This document shows positions 16,858 through 24,711 of a DNA stretch of 64,000 nt, in pieces. The notes under the pieces were generated by a model. It made no database searches and had not been told where the DNA came from. It saw nothing but the letters and a program-made list of their open reading frames with translations. Source of the stretch: Actinomycetota bacterium (lineage in GTDB: Bacteria > Actinomycetota > Acidimicrobiia > Acidimicrobiales > RAAP-2); contig JAJPJV010000038.1 of the NCBI GenBank assembly GCA_021324045.1, positions 1 through 64,000 of the forward strand. The letters run 5' to 3'. The translations under genes were made by a program, and so were the position numbers. Position 1 is the stretch's first letter. Each line of letters starts with the position of its first letter.

Positions 16858-16998
16858 ATGTCCGGGGTTCAACTGCCCGCTCGACCTGCTGGCGCGCCGG
16901 CCACAGATTGCCGGTTCTGGATGACGCCAGCCGAGTGCAGGAGCGAGCCGATCCACTCGCACACCGACGAACGCGCCGACGATGCTGGTCTCCGCTGA
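16858..16998 (+). CDS. Possible 46-residue ORF upstream of methyltransferase
   Basis: An ATG ten bases after a TAGAGT hexamer (16842-16847) opens a 46-codon frame beginning MSGVQLPARPAGAPATDC. It runs past the ATG of the methyltransferase and ends 14 bases inside it. No domain or hydrophobic segment is seen. It could be a leader ORF coupled to the methyltransferase, or chance. Confidence 0.2.
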   Translation: MSGVQLPARPAGAPATDCRFWMTPAECRSEPIHSHTDERADDAGLR

Positions 16999-17923
16999 CC
17001 TCGTTGCCGCGCTGGTGTGCCCGACCGATCACTGCGCTCTCGCACCAACCGATGACGGTGCCCGCTGCGCGCACGGCCACCACTATGCGGTCGGGGCGCA
17101 CGGGTACCTCGAGGTGGCGCCCCTGCACAGCCCGGTGCTGGCGATCGCCTCCGTCCAGGACGCCTACGTTGAGCGCCAGCGTGGCAGCGCCCCACGAACT
17201 TATAAGGAATACCTCCGCCCATGGCTGCGCCACCGACGCGCCCAGCGCGTCCTCGACGTCGGATGCGGCACCGGTGCCGTCGTCGCGGCGCTGCGAACCG
17301 ATGGCGTCGAGGCATACGGGATCGACATCCGAGCCGTCGCGACGTGCTGGCAGCAAGAGGGTCGCGACCCCTCGGCGTTCGTCGTCGGTGACTGCCTGTC
17401 GATTCCGTTCCCCGACAACTGCTTCGACGCCGTGTTGGCTCTGGGCATCGTCGAGCACGTCGGGACCGTGACGGGCCACCTCACCCTCGCTCCGGACTGG
17501 AGACGCCAGCGTGCACGCTTCGCTTGCGAGCTCCAACGTGTCACCCGTCCGGGAGGGCGCATTCTCCTCGCGGGCCCGAACAAGTGGTTTCCCGTCGACT
17601 TCCAGCACGGACCCACCGACGAGCAGACCAACCCCCCCATCCGCCGATGGCTCTTCGAGCGAACCGGGCTGAACCTCCATCCCACGTGGGGTGCCTACCA
17701 CCTCGCGTCCTATGGCGACCTGTGGCACTGGTTCGGTCGTGAACGCGTCCGCGCGCTCCCCCTGCAGGGCTACTTCGGCTTCTCCGCGCTCGAGCGAGCA
17801 CCGCTGCCCCCACTGTTTCGCCGATTCGCCACGACGCTCGGAAGGCAATGGCTCGCATCGATTCCGGTCGCGCTCCGGTCGAGCCCACTGAACCCCTATG
17901 TCCTCGCGGAGATCGCGGTCTGA
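16982..17923 (+). CDS. Class I SAM-dependent methyltransferase with N-terminal Cys/His segment
   Basis: A 313-residue protein. Residues about 13-35 (CPTDHCALAPTDDGARCAHG) hold Cys and His spaced like a small zinc ribbon or Trm112-like element. Residues 85-210 are a Rossmann methyltransferase with motif I VLDVGCGTGAVVAAL, the acidic YGIDIR at the end of strand 2, and FDAVLALGIVEHV. The C-terminal third contains aromatic WHWFGRERV segments. The substrate is unknown. It stands alone between the redox operon and a cyclic-nucleotide-binding gene, so context gives little help. Confidence 0.75.
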   Translation: MLVSADLVAALVCPTDHCALAPTDDGARCAHGHHYAVGAHGYLEVAPLHSPVLAIASVQDAYVERQRGSAPRTYKEYLRPWLRHRRAQRVLDVGCGTGAVVAALRTDGVEAYGIDIRAVATCWQQEGRDPSAFVVGDCLSIPFPDNCFDAVLALGIVEHVGTVTGHLTLAPDWRRQRARFACELQRVTRPGGRILLAGPNKWFPVDFQHGPTDEQTNPPIRRWLFERTGLNLHPTWGAYHLASYGDLWHWFGRERVRALPLQGYFGFSALERAPLPPLFRRFATTLGRQWLASIPVALRSSPLNPYVLAEIAV

Positions 17924-18078
17924 CCAACGCAGGTTCAGCTCCTCCCCTCGCCGCACCCGTCGCCGACTCGCGCGCACTCGCTGAATGGCGGCTGAAATGA
18001 GTACCATTCGCCCAGCACATCGATCCGTCCTCCGGCAAGGCCGGCATCGGAGACGCAGAGAAGAACTGGAGGCGGCCC

Positions 18079-18510
18079 GTGAGCCGAGGAGTTCCCCGTC
18101 AGGTCATCGACATGTTGCGGGCGGTGCCGTTGTTCTCGGCCTGCACATTGGCAGAGCTGAGGATGATCGCCAACCTCGGCACCCAGATCACGGTCCCCGC
18201 GGGCACTCAGCTCACGGTTCAGGGGAAACCGGGTTCTGAGTTCTTCCTCGTGATCGACGGCAAGGCGATCTGCGTGATCGACGGACGCAAGGTCGCCGAC
18301 TTCGGTCCGGGGGATTTCTTCGGCGAGATGGCACTGCTGACCAAAGGTCCGCGCAGCGCAACCATCACGGCAATGAGCGACATGGAGCTCCTCGTCTTGA
18401 GCCCTGCCGAATTCGTGAGCCTCCTCGACGACAGCCCCCGCGTCGCGGTCAAGATGCTGGGGAGGTTGGCAGATCGGATCCGCGCGCTGGAGTCGGCGCC
18501 GACGCACTGA
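18079..18510 (+). CDS. Stand-alone cyclic nucleotide-binding domain protein
   Basis: A 143-residue protein consisting almost only of a cNMP-binding fold. LRAVPLFSACTLAELRMIA is the N-terminal helix, GKPGSEFFLVIDGKA the beta-barrel start, and FGPGDFFGEMALLTKGPRSA the phosphate-binding cassette with the conserved Glu and Arg. No helix-turn-helix or catalytic domain follows, so it is not a complete CRP-type regulator. GTG 18079 follows GGAGG at suitable spacing. Its end is convergent with the zinc-finger gene, with a shared hairpin between them. Confidence 0.82.
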   Translation: MSRGVPRQVIDMLRAVPLFSACTLAELRMIANLGTQITVPAGTQLTVQGKPGSEFFLVIDGKAICVIDGRKVADFGPGDFFGEMALLTKGPRSATITAMSDMELLVLSPAEFVSLLDDSPRVAVKMLGRLADRIRALESAPTH

Positions 18511-18539
18511 CGCGCCGAGCCTGCTGCGGGCTCACGGCG
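18509..18539. terminator. Bidirectional terminator between convergent genes
   Basis: CGCGCCGAGCC (18509-18519) and the downstream GGGCTCACGGCGCG (18526-18539) fold around a six-base loop with a one-base mismatch. The stem covers the ends of both convergent genes. No long T-run is present on either strand. Confidence 0.5.
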
Positions 18540-19194
18540 CGGGCACCTCCATCGTGGGGCGTCTTCGCATCTCGAGCGCGACCGTACTGACGTCGTCCCG
18601 CGCGAGGCCCGCATCGTCCATCGCACAGTCCTCGGCCGCCACAGCAGGCGCCTGGGGCGCAGCGATGCAAACCACAGCCCTCACGTCGCAGAGCTCACTC
18701 CCTCGTTTGATGAGACGCTGGACGTCGGAGCGAGTGAGTCCGAACTCGCGCTCGGTCTCCGCGAGGGAGTGCGGGCGGTCGCAGCCGACGCCGGTGTGGA
18801 ACAGCATCGCGCCCCACTGCTTCTCGCTGAGCTCGTGCGCGAGCCTCCAGAGCCGTCGCACGAGGCGCCGGTGCTCCCACCCGCGTGCACGCTGGGCATC
18901 CTGGCACTCGTCCGCATCCGCCTGCCGGCGTCCAGCCCACCGTTTCGCCTCGGTGCTCGAATTGTCACGGCTCGACGGCAGGGCCACCGTGGCGTCCTTG
19001 CGCTGGCCAACCGTGGGCGCCAAGAACGGGACGTTCCCCGCCTGCAGCTTCAGGGCAATCTGGTCAATGGCGCGGCAGGCGAGCACTTCGAGCGCGAGGC
19101 GGGCACAGTCACGACAGATCGACGCGCCAGCGGCGCTGAACACCTCGGGCTCGAGGCCTTGAGCTCCGCAGAACGAACAACTGATGCACGCCAA
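18532..19194 (-). CDS. ClpX-type C4 zinc-finger protein with putative HTH
   Basis: A 220-residue protein of unknown function. Its N terminus (CSFCGAQGLEPEVFSAAGAS, then CRDCA) has four cysteines spaced like the ClpX zinc-binding domain, but no AAA domain follows. Around residues 140-165, SLAETEREFGLTRSDVQRLI resembles a sigma-70 region 4-like helix-turn-helix. The start is a TTG at 19194; a downstream GTG would delete the zinc finger. It is the last gene of the minus-strand run xdhC-type, xdhC, MobA-like, this gene (18-base gap), so it may act with molybdenum hydroxylase maturation. Confidence 0.55.
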   Translation of the reverse strand: MACISCSFCGAQGLEPEVFSAAGASICRDCARLALEVLACRAIDQIALKLQAGNVPFLAPTVGQRKDATVALPSSRDNSSTEAKRWAGRRQADADECQDAQRARGWEHRRLVRRLWRLAHELSEKQWGAMLFHTGVGCDRPHSLAETEREFGLTRSDVQRLIKRGSELCDVRAVVCIAAPQAPAVAAEDCAMDDAGLARDDVSTVALEMRRRPTMEVPAP

Positions 19195-19212
19195 TCTCCC
19201 AACGGTACCGTT

Positions 19213-19875
19213 CTAGGTGGCGCAGCTGTTGGACCCATCCAATCGGCCGAGCCAAGGCGAGGAACGCAAGGCTTCGAGATCCTCGGGGGAGTCGATGTCC
19301 CTGGGGTCGCCGACATCGTCACAGTCCACAAGGGTCACCACTTCCGGATGGCTTCGAAGATAGCCGCGGGCCCCGACGTCGCTTACTGCCGCCTCGATCA
19401 CGGGCTCGAAGACCGAGGCATCCAGCAGGACCGGCGTGCGAGGCTCACCCCCGTAGGAGGAAACCGCTGCGATCGCTCCGTTGTGCCAGGCAGCGATGAG
19501 CCGCGCGACGAGTGCGGGCGTGACGAAGGGCTGGTCGACTTGCATGACGACCGCGGCTCCCGCGTTGCGCCGACGTGCCTCGGCCAAGCCCGCCTCCAGC
19601 GAGCTCGCCATTCCCCGCTGCCATTGGTAGTTCGTCACGATGTCCACTGCCCCAACGGGGAACACCTGCCGAACCGCCCCCGCTCGTGCTCCGACGACTG
19701 CAAGGACGGGATGGCAGCCTCCGGCGGACAAGGCACACGCCGCTCGTTCGCCGAGCGAACGCCCACCGAGCTCGATGAGCGCCTTGGGCATCCCGAAGCG
19801 CCGTCCTTGCCCCCCGGCGAGCACGATGCCAGCGACGGAGGCCTTCGGGTCGGCCGAAACCTCGCGCTGGGTCAC
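19213..19875 (-). CDS. MobA/MocA-like nucleotidyltransferase
   Basis: A 220-residue NTP-transferase-fold protein with GIVLAGGQGRRFGMPKALIE near residue 16 (the MobA/GlmU-type nucleotide loop) and VVMQVDQPFVTP as the metal-binding Asp region. Relatives (MocA, CoxK-like) add CMP or GMP to molybdopterin for xanthine-dehydrogenase-type enzymes; cytidylyltransfer is likelier next to cox genes. The GTG start overlaps the xdhC stop by four bases (GTGA), so the two are co-translated. Confidence 0.82.
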   Translation of the reverse strand: MTQREVSADPKASVAGIVLAGGQGRRFGMPKALIELGGRSLGERAACALSAGGCHPVLAVVGARAGAVRQVFPVGAVDIVTNYQWQRGMASSLEAGLAEARRRNAGAAVVMQVDQPFVTPALVARLIAAWHNGAIAAVSSYGGEPRTPVLLDASVFEPVIEAAVSDVGARGYLRSHPEVVTLVDCDDVGDPRDIDSPEDLEALRSSPWLGRLDGSNSCAT

Positions 19876-20684
19876 GAGCGCCGGTCGGAGTGGATCGGCC
19901 CCTGCCCTGCGCGCAGCGACGGAACCCCGGTGGTCCCAGCACGCAATGCCACGATCTCGGCGCAGATGGAGACCGCGGTCTCCTCAGGCGTGCGGGCCCC
20001 GATGTCCAACCCGATCGGAGCCATGATCCGGGCCAAGCCAGCATCGTCGACTCCTGCCTCGCGCAGTCGCCGCTCACGATCGAGCGTCGTGCGCCGCGAC
20101 CCCATCGCGCCGATGTAGCCCGCCTTGGTCTTGAGGGCGGCCACCAACGCCGGGACGTCGAACTTCGCGTCGTGGGTGAGCACGCAGATGGCATCTCTGC
20201 CAGTGAGCTCCGGGCCCACCTTGGCAAGGTGGCGGTGTGGCCAATCGACGATCACCTCGTCGGCCATCGGGAAGCGTTCGGGCGTCGCGAAGACCGGTCG
20301 AGCATCGCAGACCGTGACGCGGTAGCCGAGGAACTTCGCGAGCTGCGCAAGCGCCGCCGAGAAATCGACGGCACCGAAGATGAGCATGCGGGGCGGCGGA
20401 GCGAAGCTCTCGATGAACACGCCGACATCGACCTGCCTCGCCTCCCCGTTGGGTCCGTAGTGGCGGACCATGGTCGTTCCGGCATCGAGCTGGCCGAGCG
20501 CGTCGCGACGGACGACGTTGTCGAGCGCCGAGTTGCCCAGCGAACCCACTGGCGGACCTTCTGTGGTGACGAGCATTGCCGCACCGATGCGAACCTCCGT
20601 AGTCGATTCGACCACGGTCGCCAACGCGACAGGTTGCTCCCGCTCGAGACAGCGCTGGAGGGCCTCGAAGACGTCGCCGATCAT
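19872..20684 (-). CDS. xdhC: XdhC/CoxF-type molybdenum hydroxylase maturation protein
   Basis: XdhC proteins bind the molybdenum cofactor, assist its sulfuration and insert it into xanthine/CO dehydrogenases. The 270-residue protein has the N-terminal XdhC/CoxI domain (about 1-110) and a C-terminal Rossmann-like domain with RMLIFGAVDFSAALAQLAKF, VCVLTHDAKFDVPAL and GYIGAMGSRRT (cofactor-binding GSRR), then IGLDIGARTPEETAVSI. A 50-bp stretch inside it (20312-20361) is repeated in inverted orientation at 21056-21105. It lies seven bases after the smaller XdhC-type gene. Confidence 0.9.
   Translation of the reverse strand: MIGDVFEALQRCLEREQPVALATVVESTTEVRIGAAMLVTTEGPPVGSLGNSALDNVVRRDALGQLDAGTTMVRHYGPNGEARQVDVGVFIESFAPPPRMLIFGAVDFSAALAQLAKFLGYRVTVCDARPVFATPERFPMADEVIVDWPHRHLAKVGPELTGRDAICVLTHDAKFDVPALVAALKTKAGYIGAMGSRRTTLDRERRLREAGVDDAGLARIMAPIGLDIGARTPEETAVSICAEIVALRAGTTGVPSLRAGQGPIHSDRRS
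20312..20361. repeat. Inverted repeat arm A, inside xdhC
   Basis: Fifty bases of xdhC coding sequence, encoding part of FSAALAQLAKFLGYRVT, are identical to the reverse complement of 21056-21105. The arms are about 700 bases apart and flank the xdhC 5' part plus the smaller XdhC-type gene. Confidence 0.9.
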
Positions 20685-20691
20685 CGCGCCC

Positions 20692-21006
20692 TCAACGCTC
20701 CAGCGGCTCGACGAAGACCCGGATCGTTCCGCCGCACGTGAGGCCGACCGCGAACGCTTCGTCGTCGGAGTAGCCGAACGTGCACAGCTTCGGTTGCCCC
20801 GATGCGAGCACCTCGAGTGCCTCGGTCACCACCGCGCCCTCGACGCATCCACCCGACACCGAGCCTGCGACCTCACCATCTTCGTTCACAGCCATGGTCG
20901 CGCCAGGGTCCCGTGGCGCCGAGCCTTCCACGCCGACCACCCGTGCGATCGCCACCCGACGGCCCTTGGACCGCCATCGCTCGACCTGATCGAGGATCTC
21001 CTTCAT
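20692..21006 (-). CDS. Small XdhC/CoxI-domain protein
   Basis: A 104-residue protein equal to the N-terminal XdhC_CoxI domain alone: VAIARVVGVEGSAPRDPGAT, SVSGGCVEGAVVTEALEVL with the conserved GGCVE motif, and GLTCGGTIRVFVE. With the neighbouring two-domain xdhC it forms the pair often seen around CO/xanthine dehydrogenase genes. ATG 21006 is six bases after a TACCCT hexamer on the minus strand, so the transcript may be leaderless and this is probably the first gene of the minus-strand run. Confidence 0.85.
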   Translation of the reverse strand: MKEILDQVERWRSKGRRVAIARVVGVEGSAPRDPGATMAVNEDGEVAGSVSGGCVEGAVVTEALEVLASGQPKLCTFGYSDDEAFAVGLTCGGTIRVFVEPLER

Positions 21007-21012
21007 GGTCCC

Positions 21013-21018
21013 AGGGTA
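21013..21018 (-). promoter_or_regulatory. Predicted -10 (TACCCT) for leaderless XdhC-type gene
   Basis: On the minus strand TACCCT is followed by six bases and the ATG at 21006, matching the spacing seen at cobO and other genes of this window. No ribosome binding site is present. Confidence 0.5.
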
Positions 21019-21055
21019 GCCCCCCGACCGCAGCGCCCTCCGGCGCCATCGATTG

Positions 21056-21105
21056 CTCGGCGGCGCTTGCGCAGCTCGCGAAGTTCCTCGGCTACCGCGT
21101 CACGG
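21056..21105. repeat. Inverted repeat arm B, intergenic copy of an xdhC fragment
   Basis: This plus-strand segment matches the xdhC coding strand for 50 of 50 bases, and continues about 15 bases further upstream with three mismatches. It contains no start and is not part of a longer xdhC remnant. It occupies the divergent control region between the small XdhC-type gene and mogA. Confidence 0.9.
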
Positions 21106-21145
21106 ACGCACGTCCGTGACGAAGCGGTGCTGACGCGCGGCGCCG

Positions 21146-21151
21146 TAGGCT
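21146..21151 (+). promoter_or_regulatory. Predicted -10 (TAGGCT) of mogA
   Basis: TAGGCT lies nine bases before the mogA ATG at 21161, which has no clear ribosome binding site. The mRNA would be leaderless or carry a leader of only a few bases. Confidence 0.45.
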
Positions 21152-21160
21152 TTGCCCGTC

Positions 21161-21691
21161 ATGAGCCGCGACGCCAAGATCCTGACGGTGTCGGACTCGG
21201 TCGCCGCCGGCCTCGCCGACGACCGATCCGGTGCCGCTCTCGCCCAGCTCCTCGAAGCACAGGGTTTCCGCATCGCCGACCGAGCGGTGGTCGCCGACGG
21301 CACCCAAGCAGTGGCCTCGGCGTTGCGCCGCCTCACCGAGGGCTTCTCAGGATTGGTGGTGACCACGGGGGGAACGGGGTTCGGCCCCCGCGATGTCACG
21401 CCGGAAGGCACGCGTCTGGTGATCCAGCGAGAAGCGCCAGGGATCGCTGAGGCCATGCGCCTGGCCAACCCGCTCGGACGGCTCTCCCGGGCGATCGCGG
21501 GAACCGTCGACCAGTGCCTCGTGGTCAACACCCCGGGATCGCCGGCCGGCGCCGTCGAGGCGATCCAGGCTGTCATCGACGTGGTGCCGCACGCACTCGA
21601 GCTGCTTGCTGGCCGCAACCCACACCCCCACGGGGGCCGCTCCTCAGCGGAGCCGTCGACGCAGCACCACCACGGCGATCACCACCACTGA
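21161..21691 (+). CDS. mogA: Molybdopterin adenylyltransferase (MogA/MoaB type)
   Basis: MogA activates molybdopterin by adenylation before molybdate insertion. The 176-residue protein has ILTVSDSVAAG at the N terminus, VVTTGGTGFGPRDVTPEGT (the GGTGxxxRDxTPE signature) and VNTPGSPAGAVEA. The C terminus ends in a His-rich tail (QHHHGDHHH), possibly metal-binding. The last 48 bases overlap the 3' end of coxG on the opposite strand. A TTG at 21152 is in frame, but the ATG fits the promoter and homology better. Confidence 0.9.
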   Translation: MSRDAKILTVSDSVAAGLADDRSGAALAQLLEAQGFRIADRAVVADGTQAVASALRRLTEGFSGLVVTTGGTGFGPRDVTPEGTRLVIQREAPGIAEAMRLANPLGRLSRAIAGTVDQCLVVNTPGSPAGAVEAIQAVIDVVPHALELLAGRNPHPHGGRSSAEPSTQHHHGDHHH

Positions 21692-22363
21692 CGCCACGGC
21701 GATCACCGGCAGGAGCCGGCGCGCCACTGGCATACCGGCGACCTGGAGGAGGTCCACTGGCTCGGCACGGGTCACCGACGCCACGCCCGGACCGACGGCG
21801 CCGTCCGCCCCCCGTGCCGCTCCTGAGGGGACCGCGGTGCCGGCCACGCCGCCATGTTCCCCAGGCTGCGGACCAGACGGTCCGTCCTGGGAGCCCGGGG
21901 CGCCGCCAGGCGCAGCCTGACCCGCGAGCACGGTCGTCTCCAGGTTGCCGACGAACTGGCCCAGCAGCTTGTTGGAGACGTCGGCGAGGACGCCCCGACC
22001 GAACTGGGCGACCTTGCCGGTGATCTGCAGGTCGGTCTCGACAGTCACCTTCGTGCGCTCACCGGCGGGCACGAGCGTGGCAGTGATCGTCGCGTTCGCG
22101 TTGCCTTGGCCACGCGCCTCGCGACCTTCGGCCCGCAGCACCGCACGATGGGCTGCCTCGTCTTTCTCGAGGAAACGCGCCACTCCCCGGTACTCCGCGG
22201 TGATCGGACCGACCTTCACCTTCACCACGCCCCGGTACTCGTCCCCCTCGACTTCGCGCAGCTCTGCACCGGGCATGCACGGTGCGATGCGCTGCACGTC
22301 GGTCAGGACGTTCCACGCTTCCCCGACAGGGACCCCGACTTCGAACTCGTTGCTCAGCTCCAT
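21644..22363 (-). CDS. coxG: CoxG-like SRPBCC protein with C-terminal membrane anchor
   Basis: CoxG tethers molybdenum CO dehydrogenase to the membrane, and a role in handing electrons to menaquinone has been reported for it. About 239 residues: the SRPBCC/CoxG domain runs over the first 150 (ELSNEFEVGVPVGEAWNVL, CMPGAELREVEGDEYRG, GVLADVSNKLLGQFVGNLE). A Gly/Pro-rich linker of about 60 residues follows, then one membrane span (LLPVIAVASVVVIAVVVLRR). ATG 22363 has AGAGG upstream; a GTG at 22381 is an alternative. It follows coxE by about 30 bases in the coxD-E-G order. Confidence 0.85.
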   Translation of the reverse strand: MELSNEFEVGVPVGEAWNVLTDVQRIAPCMPGAELREVEGDEYRGVVKVKVGPITAEYRGVARFLEKDEAAHRAVLRAEGREARGQGNANATITATLVPAGERTKVTVETDLQITGKVAQFGRGVLADVSNKLLGQFVGNLETTVLAGQAAPGGAPGSQDGPSGPQPGEHGGVAGTAVPSGAARGADGAVGPGVASVTRAEPVDLLQVAGMPVARRLLPVIAVASVVVIAVVVLRRRLR

Positions 22364-22394
22364 CCCGCACCTCTGGTCCACGACTTGCCCGTCG

Positions 22395-23552
22395 TCACTT
22401 CGCCATCACCTCCACCAACGTGTCGAGCGCCTCCAGCGAATGACCGTCGAGGAACTCGTCGACGTGTGGCAATGCTGCAGCCATTCCTCTCGCGAGCGGC
22501 GCGTAACCAGGCGTCGCCTTGATCGGGTTGACCCAGATCACACGGTACGCAACACGACGCAAACGCGCCATCTCCTGATCCACCTTCTCCGGATCGCCAC
22601 GGTCCCAGCCATCCGAGAGGATCACCACGACCGCTCCTCTGGCGAACCCCGCGACCCCGAAACGATCGTTGAAGGTGCGCAAGCCATCCCCGAGTCGCGT
22701 CCCCCCGGCCAAGTCGGGCACCATCGCGATCGCTCGAGCCACGGCGGTATCGGGATCGCGCCACGACAGCTGCCGCGTGATGCGTGTGAGCTGTGTGCCG
22801 AGCGCAAATGCCTCGACCCGCTGACGACCCACGACCGCAGCGTGCACGAAGTGCAGCAGCGCACGCGCGTAGGGCTCCATCGATCCGCTCACGTCGACGA
22901 GCAAGACCAGCGCGCGGTCACGTTCTGCTCGACCGAACCGACGGAGCCGGGCTGGCTCACCGGCGGTCCGCAGCGACGAGCGGACGGTTCGGCGCAGGTC
23001 CAGAGCTCCACGCGACCGGGCGTCGGGCACCCGCCGGCGCGTTCGCCTCCTTGCCGCCCGCCGGCGCATGAGCCCCATCAGGCGGTAGAGCTCCGCCAGC
23101 TCCTCCGCGCTGCACGTCGCGAAGTCCTTGCGCCGGAGCACTTCGACCGGGCTGTAGAGCAGGGCTTGGGCGACCGTGCTCGGCTCTGGGTCCCCGGGAT
23201 CGTCCGCCGCCTCGCCGCCGGCATCCACGTCGATGAGCAGCTCGCGCACGGTGGCGCCATCGGGTGCGGACTCGGGCGCCTCGCTCTCCGCCTGCCCCTG
23301 CGACGAAGCGGCCTCGTTCCTCTCCCATGGTCGGGCACCGAAGAACTGCGCGAAGGACTCGGAATAGGCCGACAGATCCTCCGGCCGGTTGACCAAGCAC
23401 GCTCTTCCCGCCCAGAAGACGGCTCCCGGATCGGCGACGTCGATCACGCAGAGTGCTTCTGCGAAGCAGCTGATCGCACTCAACGGAACCTCGACCCCAC
23501 GCGAGCGAAGTGCCTGGCCGAATCCGGCGGCAACCTCCGCGAGGGTCCTCAC
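22395..23552 (-). CDS. coxE: CoxE-type VWA-domain protein
   Basis: CoxE works with the AAA ATPase CoxD in making the Cu-S-Mo active site of CO dehydrogenase. The 385-residue protein has a charged N-terminal half and a C-terminal VWA domain with the metal-ion-dependent adhesion motif LVDVSGSMEP, followed by GGTRLGDGLR (conserved Thr) and VILSDGWDRGDP. It begins with GTG overlapping the coxD stop by four bases (GTGA), indicating tight co-translation of the chaperone pair. Confidence 0.88.
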   Translation of the reverse strand: MRTLAEVAAGFGQALRSRGVEVPLSAISCFAEALCVIDVADPGAVFWAGRACLVNRPEDLSAYSESFAQFFGARPWERNEAASSQGQAESEAPESAPDGATVRELLIDVDAGGEAADDPGDPEPSTVAQALLYSPVEVLRRKDFATCSAEELAELYRLMGLMRRRAARRRTRRRVPDARSRGALDLRRTVRSSLRTAGEPARLRRFGRAERDRALVLLVDVSGSMEPYARALLHFVHAAVVGRQRVEAFALGTQLTRITRQLSWRDPDTAVARAIAMVPDLAGGTRLGDGLRTFNDRFGVAGFARGAVVVILSDGWDRGDPEKVDQEMARLRRVAYRVIWVNPIKATPGYAPLARGMAAALPHVDEFLDGHSLEALDTLVEVMAK

Positions 23553-24508
23553 CTGACGTCGGGAGCCCTCGCGCCGACCAGCGCCTCGACTCCCATCTGC
23601 CGGACTCGCTGCGCGTCCTCTTGGTACTTGAGGACGCTCCCCAACGTCGCCGAGGCGACGCTGGCGTTCAACTCACGCGCCCCGAGCGCGGTCAGCGCCT
23701 GCGCCCAATCAATCGTCTCGGCAACGCCGGGAACCTTGTAGAGGTTCATGCCTCGCAGCGCCGACGTGGCCGCGGCGACCTGCCGTGCCAGCTCGTGATC
23801 GACGCCGGGAACTCGCAGCTCCACGATGGCGATCTCCCGCTCGAGGCTCGGATGCTCCACCCAGTGGTACAGGCAGCGGCGCTTGAGGGCGTCGTGGACG
23901 TCGCGGGTCCGGTTCGAGGTGATCACCACAACCGGCGGACGGCTGGCCACGAAGGTCCCGAGCTCGGGAACCGTGACCGCATAATCCGACAGGATCTCGA
24001 GGAGGTATGCCTCGAACTCATCGTCGGCCCGGTCGATCTCGTCGATGAGCAGCACCGGCACCGGCTTCGAGGGATCGCCTCGAGCATCCTCGATCGCACG
24101 CAAGAGCGGGCGGCGAACCAGGAAGCGCTCGGAGAACAGCTCGTCTTCGAGCGCCTCCCCCGTGCTGGCCCGGCCGGCTGCCTCGGCTGCCCGGAGGTGA
24201 AGCAGCTGGCGTGAGTAGTCCCATTCGTAGACGGCCTGGGAGACGTCGATCCCGTCGTAGCACTGCAATCGAAGCAGCTCCCCGCCGGTCCAGCGCGCGA
24301 GCACCTTGGCGACCTCGGTCTTCCCGACACCGGCTTCGCCCTCGAGGAACAGTGGCCGGCCCATCTTGAGCGCCAGGAAGATCACGGTGGCGAGCGCTTC
24401 GTCGGCCAGGTACCCGTGCTCCTCGAGCGCACGAGCAACCTGCTCGGGAGTCTCGAGGTCTTCCGTTCGGACCGGTGTGCTGTGTGGTTCTTTCGTCTCC
24501 GCCACCAT
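23549..24508 (-). CDS. coxD: CoxD/MoxR-type AAA+ ATPase
   Basis: About 319 residues of the MoxR AAA+ family. Walker A LFLEGEAGVGKTEVAK lies near residue 55, Walker B VLLIDEIDRADDEFEAYLLE follows, and sensor 1 is VVITSNRTRDVHDALKRRC. With coxE it forms the maturation pair of molybdenum CO dehydrogenase. ATG 24508 was chosen because the conserved part (TEDLETPEQVARALEEHGYL) begins shortly after it; upstream in-frame starts at 24514 and 24694 are possible, but the extra sequence looks non-coding. Confidence 0.88.
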   Translation of the reverse strand: MVAETKEPHSTPVRTEDLETPEQVARALEEHGYLADEALATVIFLALKMGRPLFLEGEAGVGKTEVAKVLARWTGGELLRLQCYDGIDVSQAVYEWDYSRQLLHLRAAEAAGRASTGEALEDELFSERFLVRRPLLRAIEDARGDPSKPVPVLLIDEIDRADDEFEAYLLEILSDYAVTVPELGTFVASRPPVVVITSNRTRDVHDALKRRCLYHWVEHPSLEREIAIVELRVPGVDHELARQVAAATSALRGMNLYKVPGVAETIDWAQALTALGARELNASVASATLGSVLKYQEDAQRVRQMGVEALVGARAPDVR

Positions 24509-24682
24509 CTTCACCGTGGCCCTGGCTCCTGTGCTCTCGTCCCGATCGTGCCGTCGCCCAGTCGCGCGGTACTGGCTCGCTTCGTCCGGGCGATCCTGCC
24601 CAAGAAGGTTAGGAGAACGACGGGCCGACAGCGCCGGAACCTTATCGCCCGCGCGCGACACGAGGTCACCAGGGCAAGCGAG

Positions 24683-24707
24683 TAGGGTCGGCACCAGGGT
24701 AAGGAGG
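24683..24707 (+). promoter_or_regulatory. Predicted pspA -10 (TAGGGT) and ribosome binding site
   Basis: TAGGGT at 24683-24688 precedes AAGGAGG at 24701-24707 and the ATG at 24712. Unlike the leaderless genes here, pspA has a full Shine-Dalgarno sequence. Confidence 0.45.
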
Positions 24708-24711
24708 ATCG

